26,756 nt of DNA, taken from contig NZ_CALNBI010000182.1 in the NCBI RefSeq assembly GCF_937874145.1, positions 1 through 26,756 of the forward strand, given 5' to 3'. Shown here piece after piece: positions 23,870 to 26,756 of the stretch. Origin of the DNA: an uncultured Chitinophaga sp. GTDB taxonomy: Bacteria; Bacteroidota; Bacteroidia; Chitinophagales; Chitinophagaceae. The translations under genes and the position numbers were made by a program. Positions within the stretch are counted from its first letter, which is position 1. Every line of letters begins with the position of its first letter. The notes below the pieces were generated by a model. It was not told the DNA's origin. It did not search any database and saw only the letters and a list, made by a program, of their open reading frames with translations.

Positions 23870-24231
23870 GTGATTTCCGTACGGCCGTGGGGTTTGGGAA
23901 CGCCATTTTCGTCTACGCTGACGAACACGATTTTATCAATAGTGAGGATGGATTTCTGCGTGATCTTATTACGGACCTCACAGCCCAGCGTAATGGAAGT
24001 ACGGCCGAAATGCGTGGCTTTGATGCCCAGTTCCACGATATCACCCTGTTTGGCCGAGTTGATGAAATTGATTTCAGACATGTATTTGGTCACGCAGCTG
24101 TTGGTGCCGAGTTGAATGATGGCATAGATGGCCGCTTCTTCATCGATCCAGCGGAGGAGGCTGCCGCCGAAGAGGGTGCCGTGGGCATTAAGGTCTTCAG
24201 GCTTCACCCACTTTCTTGTATAAAAATTCAT
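23833..24231 (-). CDS. YciA-type acyl-CoA thioesterase (HotDog fold)
   Basis: 132 residues forming a single HotDog domain. The catalytic-site region reads DLNAHGTLFGGSLLRWIDEEAA, with Asp30 in the position of the YciA/BFIT catalytic acid, followed by strands TKYMSEINFINSAKQGDIVE and GRTSITLGCEVRN. It would hydrolyse acyl-CoA thioesters to free acid and CoA in the cytoplasm, tuning acyl-CoA pools. The length is normal for a single-domain enzyme that would assemble as a multimer. Its 3' end overlaps the small DUF3606-like gene by 37 bases, convergently. Substrate chain length is not inferable. Confidence 0.9.
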   Translation of the reverse strand: MNFYTRKWVKPEDLNAHGTLFGGSLLRWIDEEAAIYAIIQLGTNSCVTKYMSEINFINSAKQGDIVELGIKATHFGRTSITLGCEVRNKITQKSILTIDKIVFVSVDENGVPKPHGRTEITYTDERLREDPI

Positions 24232-24341
24232 GTACGCTCCGGTTTAGCGGCGAAATTAGTAAAATCAGCCGGAAACTGCCCCGCTTCAGACCAGCATATT
24301 TGCAGTTAGACCCGTTAAAACATCCTTTCACTGCTCCCTGA

Positions 24342-24372
24342 TTGATTATCCTTTGCCACGGCTGTAGTATTG
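24342..24372 (+). promoter_or_regulatory. Candidate promoter of the large lipoprotein gene
   Basis: TTG at 24342-24344 is followed after 20 bases by TAGTATTG (24365-24372), a 7-of-8 match to TAnnTTTG. This places transcription start just before the ATG at 24396 and argues against the in-frame ATG at 24342. Confidence 0.33.
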
Positions 24373-24395
24373 CGGGATACTACCATCATCAAAGC

Positions 24396-25646
24396 ATGAA
24401 AATCAATTTTTGTTTCCTACTCTTCACAACGGCAATACTTGCGGCAGGCTGTTCTAAAAAAGATGCGCCGTCCAACCCCAACCCCGATCCTGGCACTCCT
24501 GCGCCCGGCGGGCATACCGGCACAGATTTCCCGGCGTTCATGGGCATCAAATTCAACAGCCGCGACGCCCAGTCGAAGATCATCAAGTGGAACCCCAATT
24601 TGCCCGAAAAAGATCAGATCGATTCTTCCGTACTGGCCGACAATGTATCGGAAGGCACTTACGGCATCATGGGCGTTCATGGTGGCAGCCATCTCAATAT
24701 CGCTTACAACAATTTATACGGCGTACGCTACGTGAACAACCGCCCGCTGGCCGCCTACTGGACCGACGGTGGCGAAAAGATGCTCAGCGAGGTCACGGGC
24801 GCGCCCATGGTCGAGGAAACGATCAGCAGCGCGTACCGGAACAGTGAGAACGGTAATTTCGATATGATCCTCCAGGTGTTCGGGATGAACGACCGCGGTG
24901 TTTTCAAAAGCTATTACTACCGGATCAGCCATTCCGGCGACGTTACCCGGCATCTCATGCCGGATGCTTTCGCGCATACGTCCGGTCCCGTCACGACCTA
25001 CAGCGGGTATAACGCTTCCGGGTTTAAAAATGGCAAGGCCTTCGCGTTTAAGACCCTGCAATATAACGACGGCATTTATACTGCGTTCGCCCGGGAAGGC
25101 GGCAGTTTGCACGAACGGGTCCTCCGCCGCGAGGGTTACCATACATTCCGCATCAACGCCACGCACCTCGACGAGAACGCCACCGGCTATATCCTCGGTT
25201 ACTGCACCAACAACGAATCCGGCGCGGTAGAATGGTTTACGCTTTACCTTCCCGAAAACATGAAGGAGGAAGATGTGCGCTTCGTGCCTGTGAACCTCGC
25301 CCACGATCCGCTGCAGGATGATCTGTACGGCGCCACGATCGCCGACGGCAGGTTCTACCTTCCCGGCAACAGCCGCTCAGGGAACGCGCCTTACTACTAC
25401 ACCGTCACGCTGCCCAACCAAAACATCACACGGCTCACAGCCGACAAGCATACGCTGGAACTTCCTGCCAATGCGCAGTACGTGCGTTCGCGGCAGATCG
25501 CCAAAGTCGGCAATACCCTCTACGCCACGGGCACCAACGGCTCGCACGCCTGCTTCTGGAAAGATGGCAAATACCACCCCCTGGCTTCCGGCGGCGCCTA
25601 TTCCACGATGGTATCCTTTGTATTCACACCGTACAATAACAATTAG
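24396..25646 (+). CDS. Large putative lipoprotein of unknown function
   Basis: 416 residues with a lipoprotein signal (MKINFCFLLFTTAILAAGC, acylated Cys19), then a Pro/Asn/Gly-rich linker (NPNPDPGTPAPGG) that spaces the folded part from the membrane. The remaining 380 or so residues look all-beta, with Tyr/Gly/Asn-rich strands. The C-terminal segment VGNTLYATGTNGSHACFWKD resembles a beta-propeller blade of the kind seen in other Bacteroidota surface lipoproteins. I cannot name the family and see no catalytic motif. A strong terminator follows the stop, so the gene is a monocistronic unit. The neighbouring rhamnosidase gene is convergent, so no functional link is implied. Confidence 0.78.
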   Translation: MKINFCFLLFTTAILAAGCSKKDAPSNPNPDPGTPAPGGHTGTDFPAFMGIKFNSRDAQSKIIKWNPNLPEKDQIDSSVLADNVSEGTYGIMGVHGGSHLNIAYNNLYGVRYVNNRPLAAYWTDGGEKMLSEVTGAPMVEETISSAYRNSENGNFDMILQVFGMNDRGVFKSYYYRISHSGDVTRHLMPDAFAHTSGPVTTYSGYNASGFKNGKAFAFKTLQYNDGIYTAFAREGGSLHERVLRREGYHTFRINATHLDENATGYILGYCTNNESGAVEWFTLYLPENMKEEDVRFVPVNLAHDPLQDDLYGATIADGRFYLPGNSRSGNAPYYYTVTLPNQNITRLTADKHTLELPANAQYVRSRQIAKVGNTLYATGTNGSHACFWKDGKYHPLASGGAYSTMVSFVFTPYNNN

Positions 25647-25685
25647 CAATAATATCTTTAAATGGTTATGAAGCTGAAAAATGAG

Positions 25686-25714
25686 AGCCCCTGTATTTAC
25701 AGGGGCTTTTCCTT
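25686..25714 (+). terminator. Intrinsic terminator of the large lipoprotein gene
   Basis: AGCCCCTGT (25686-25694) pairs with ACAGGGGCT (25699-25707) around a four-base loop, followed by TTTCCTT on the plus strand. It starts 39 bases after the stop at 25646. Confidence 0.85.
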
Positions 25715-25721
25715 ATAACAG

Positions 25722-25750
25722 CAAAGGCCGCCTCTACGGGCGGCCATTTG
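25722..25750 (-). terminator. Hairpin downstream of the rhamnosidase gene
   Basis: GGCCGCC (25726-25732) pairs with GGCGGCC (25739-25745). Flanking CAAA and TTTG can extend the stem past a bulged A. The minus-strand tail is TTTGCTGTTAT, a modest T-tract. It lies about 40 bases after the stop at 25787. Confidence 0.5.
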
Positions 25751-25786
25751 CATGTGATTGTTACAGTTATGGGAAAAAGATTGGTG

Positions 25787-26756
25787 CTATTTAGCGAAAT
25801 TGTACTCGAACGCGTAATTACCGGAACCCACCTGCAGGGCGGCGTCTTTTCCTTCCGCCGTGGTCTGTACCGTTTTACCGCCTTCCGTTACCGCAGCCGA
25901 AGCTGCACCCGGCAGCACGATCTTAGCCGAAGTATTCGCCGGAACTGAAACTTCCAGCTTCAGTTTGCCGCCGTCGATTTTCCATTTGGAAGCGATAGTG
26001 CCGTACAGCGATTTAAATTCCGCGCTGGCGTGGGTGAGACCGCCGCCAGGCCGTGGCTGTATGCGAAACTGTTTGTAACCGGGCGCGGCAGGATCGGGCT
26101 GGATACCGGTCACGGTTTTGTACATCCAGTCGCCGATGGCGCCGTAAGCGTAGTGGTTAAAGGAGTTCATCCCCACATCCTGGAAGGTACCGTCGGGCTT
26201 GATGCCGTCCCAGCGCTCCCAGATGGTGGTGGCGCCCATTTTTACAGGGTACAGCCAGGAAGGATAGCTCTCTTGCATGAGCAGCTTGTACGCCACATCG
26301 GTATGCCCGAAGCGCGTCAGCACATGGCAGAGGTATGGCGTGCCGAGGAAACCGGTGGTGAGGTGGTTGCCGTAAGCGCCGATGTTATCAACGAGGCGCT
26401 GTGCGGCCGAAGCCCGCTGTTCCTCGGGAAGAATGTCGAAATTCAGCGCCAGCACATATGCCGTTTGCGTGCTCGACACCATGCGCCCGTTCGGTGTTAC
26501 ATATTCACGGAGGAATGCACTTTTCAGCCTTTTGATCAGTTCTTCATATTTAGTTGCGTCCGTGCTGTTGCCGAGGACTTTCGCGGCGTTGATGAGGTTC
26601 TGGGTGGAATGAATGTAGAAAGCCTGCGCGATGAGGTATTTGTCAGTGATGGCGGAGCGTCCGTCGTTATCATATGGCGCGGAGTAGAAGAGCCAGTCGC
26701 CGAAGTGGGGACCGTGGTTCCAGAGCTCGTTGCGGCTGATCTTCGTGATGTAATCC
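25787..26756 (-). CDS. GH78-type alpha-L-rhamnosidase, C-terminal part
   Basis: The frame is open to the right window edge, so the N-terminus and the upstream catalytic acid motifs lie outside. The visible 322 residues begin DYITKISRNELWNHGPHFGDW and show GH78 (alpha/alpha)6-barrel features: the GDWL motif, WERWDGIKPDGTF, and SFNHYAYGAIGDWMYKTVTG with the conserved His. These are followed by the C-terminal beta-sandwich (RPGGGLTHASAEFKSLYGTI, TSAKIVLPG). The family releases terminal alpha-L-rhamnose from plant glycosides and polysaccharides such as rhamnogalacturonan. Such enzymes are usually secreted to the periplasm in Bacteroidota. No truncation or frameshift is seen inside the window. The general acid and base are not visible here, so activity cannot be judged. 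Confidence 0.92.
   Translation of the reverse strand, partial: DYITKISRNELWNHGPHFGDWLFYSAPYDNDGRSAITDKYLIAQAFYIHSTQNLINAAKVLGNSTDATKYEELIKRLKSAFLREYVTPNGRMVSSTQTAYVLALNFDILPEEQRASAAQRLVDNIGAYGNHLTTGFLGTPYLCHVLTRFGHTDVAYKLLMQESYPSWLYPVKMGATTIWERWDGIKPDGTFQDVGMNSFNHYAYGAIGDWMYKTVTGIQPDPAAPGYKQFRIQPRPGGGLTHASAEFKSLYGTIASKWKIDGGKLKLEVSVPANTSAKIVLPGAASAAVTEGGKTVQTTAEGKDAALQVGSGNYAFEYNFAK

Noticed and set aside
21568..26756. Polysaccharide utilisation locus
   Set aside because: A heparinase-family gene and a GH78 gene are both present, but there is no SusC/SusD pair or sensor regulator in view and the genes between them are unrelated, so a PUL is not supported.
1..26756. CRISPR arrays, tRNA or rRNA genes, insertion sequences
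   Set aside because: No regularly spaced repeats, no cloverleaf-forming or rRNA-like stretches, and no transposase motifs with terminal repeats were seen on either strand by reading.

Overview
The window looks like a chromosomal segment of a GC-rich Bacteroidota, most likely a Chitinophaga-like member of the Chitinophagaceae. This is inferred from the many lipoprotein signal peptides, the recurrent TAnnTTTG-type -7 promoter elements, the polysaccharide-degrading enzymes and the overall gene style. No rRNA, tRNA, CRISPR array or insertion sequence was seen. The content is mostly ordinary accessory chromosome, with several unusual protein architectures.

Region 1 (1-3716, + strand) is a signalling cluster. 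It holds the C-terminal end of a sensor kinase, a GTG-started cNMP-binding-domain histidine kinase, and, one base later, a response regulator fused to a glutaredoxin-like fold and a thioredoxin-reductase-like flavoprotein. A small UBP-type zinc-finger protein follows. Both redox-cysteine motifs of the fusion are missing, so it is probably a sensor or an unknown oxidoreductase rather than a thioredoxin reductase.

Region 2 (3723-5384, +) holds a two-helix membrane peptide and two tandem paralogous lipoproteins. Region 3 (5402-11718, -) is an efflux locus: a small secreted protein, an RND periplasmic adaptor lipoprotein, and one 1514-residue protein that joins an HAE1-type RND pump to a NodT/TolC-type outer-membrane factor. 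A lipobox sits at the junction. Region 4 (11857-14697, -) holds a short UvrA paralogue without the UvrB-binding domain and a small unknown protein. The latter's terminator abuts the uvrA-like promoter.

Region 5 (14921-18331, -) is a tandem pair of secreted proteins of unknown function. Each is exactly 529 residues, and they appear duplicated together with their 3' hairpin. Region 6 (18506-21558) has an HSL-type esterase (+), a 53-residue ORF resembling a type IX secretion tail (-), a frameshifted nitronate monooxygenase pseudogene (-) and a SAM methyltransferase (+).

Region 7 (21568-26756) has a secreted heparinase II/III-family protein (-), a DUF3606-like small protein (+) whose 3' end overlaps a YciA-type acyl-CoA thioesterase (-), a large lipoprotein (+) and the C-terminal part of a GH78 alpha-L-rhamnosidase (-) that runs off the window. 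No SusC/SusD pair is present, so the two carbohydrate enzymes cannot be assigned to a polysaccharide utilisation locus from this window alone. There is no intergenic stretch over 300 bases.
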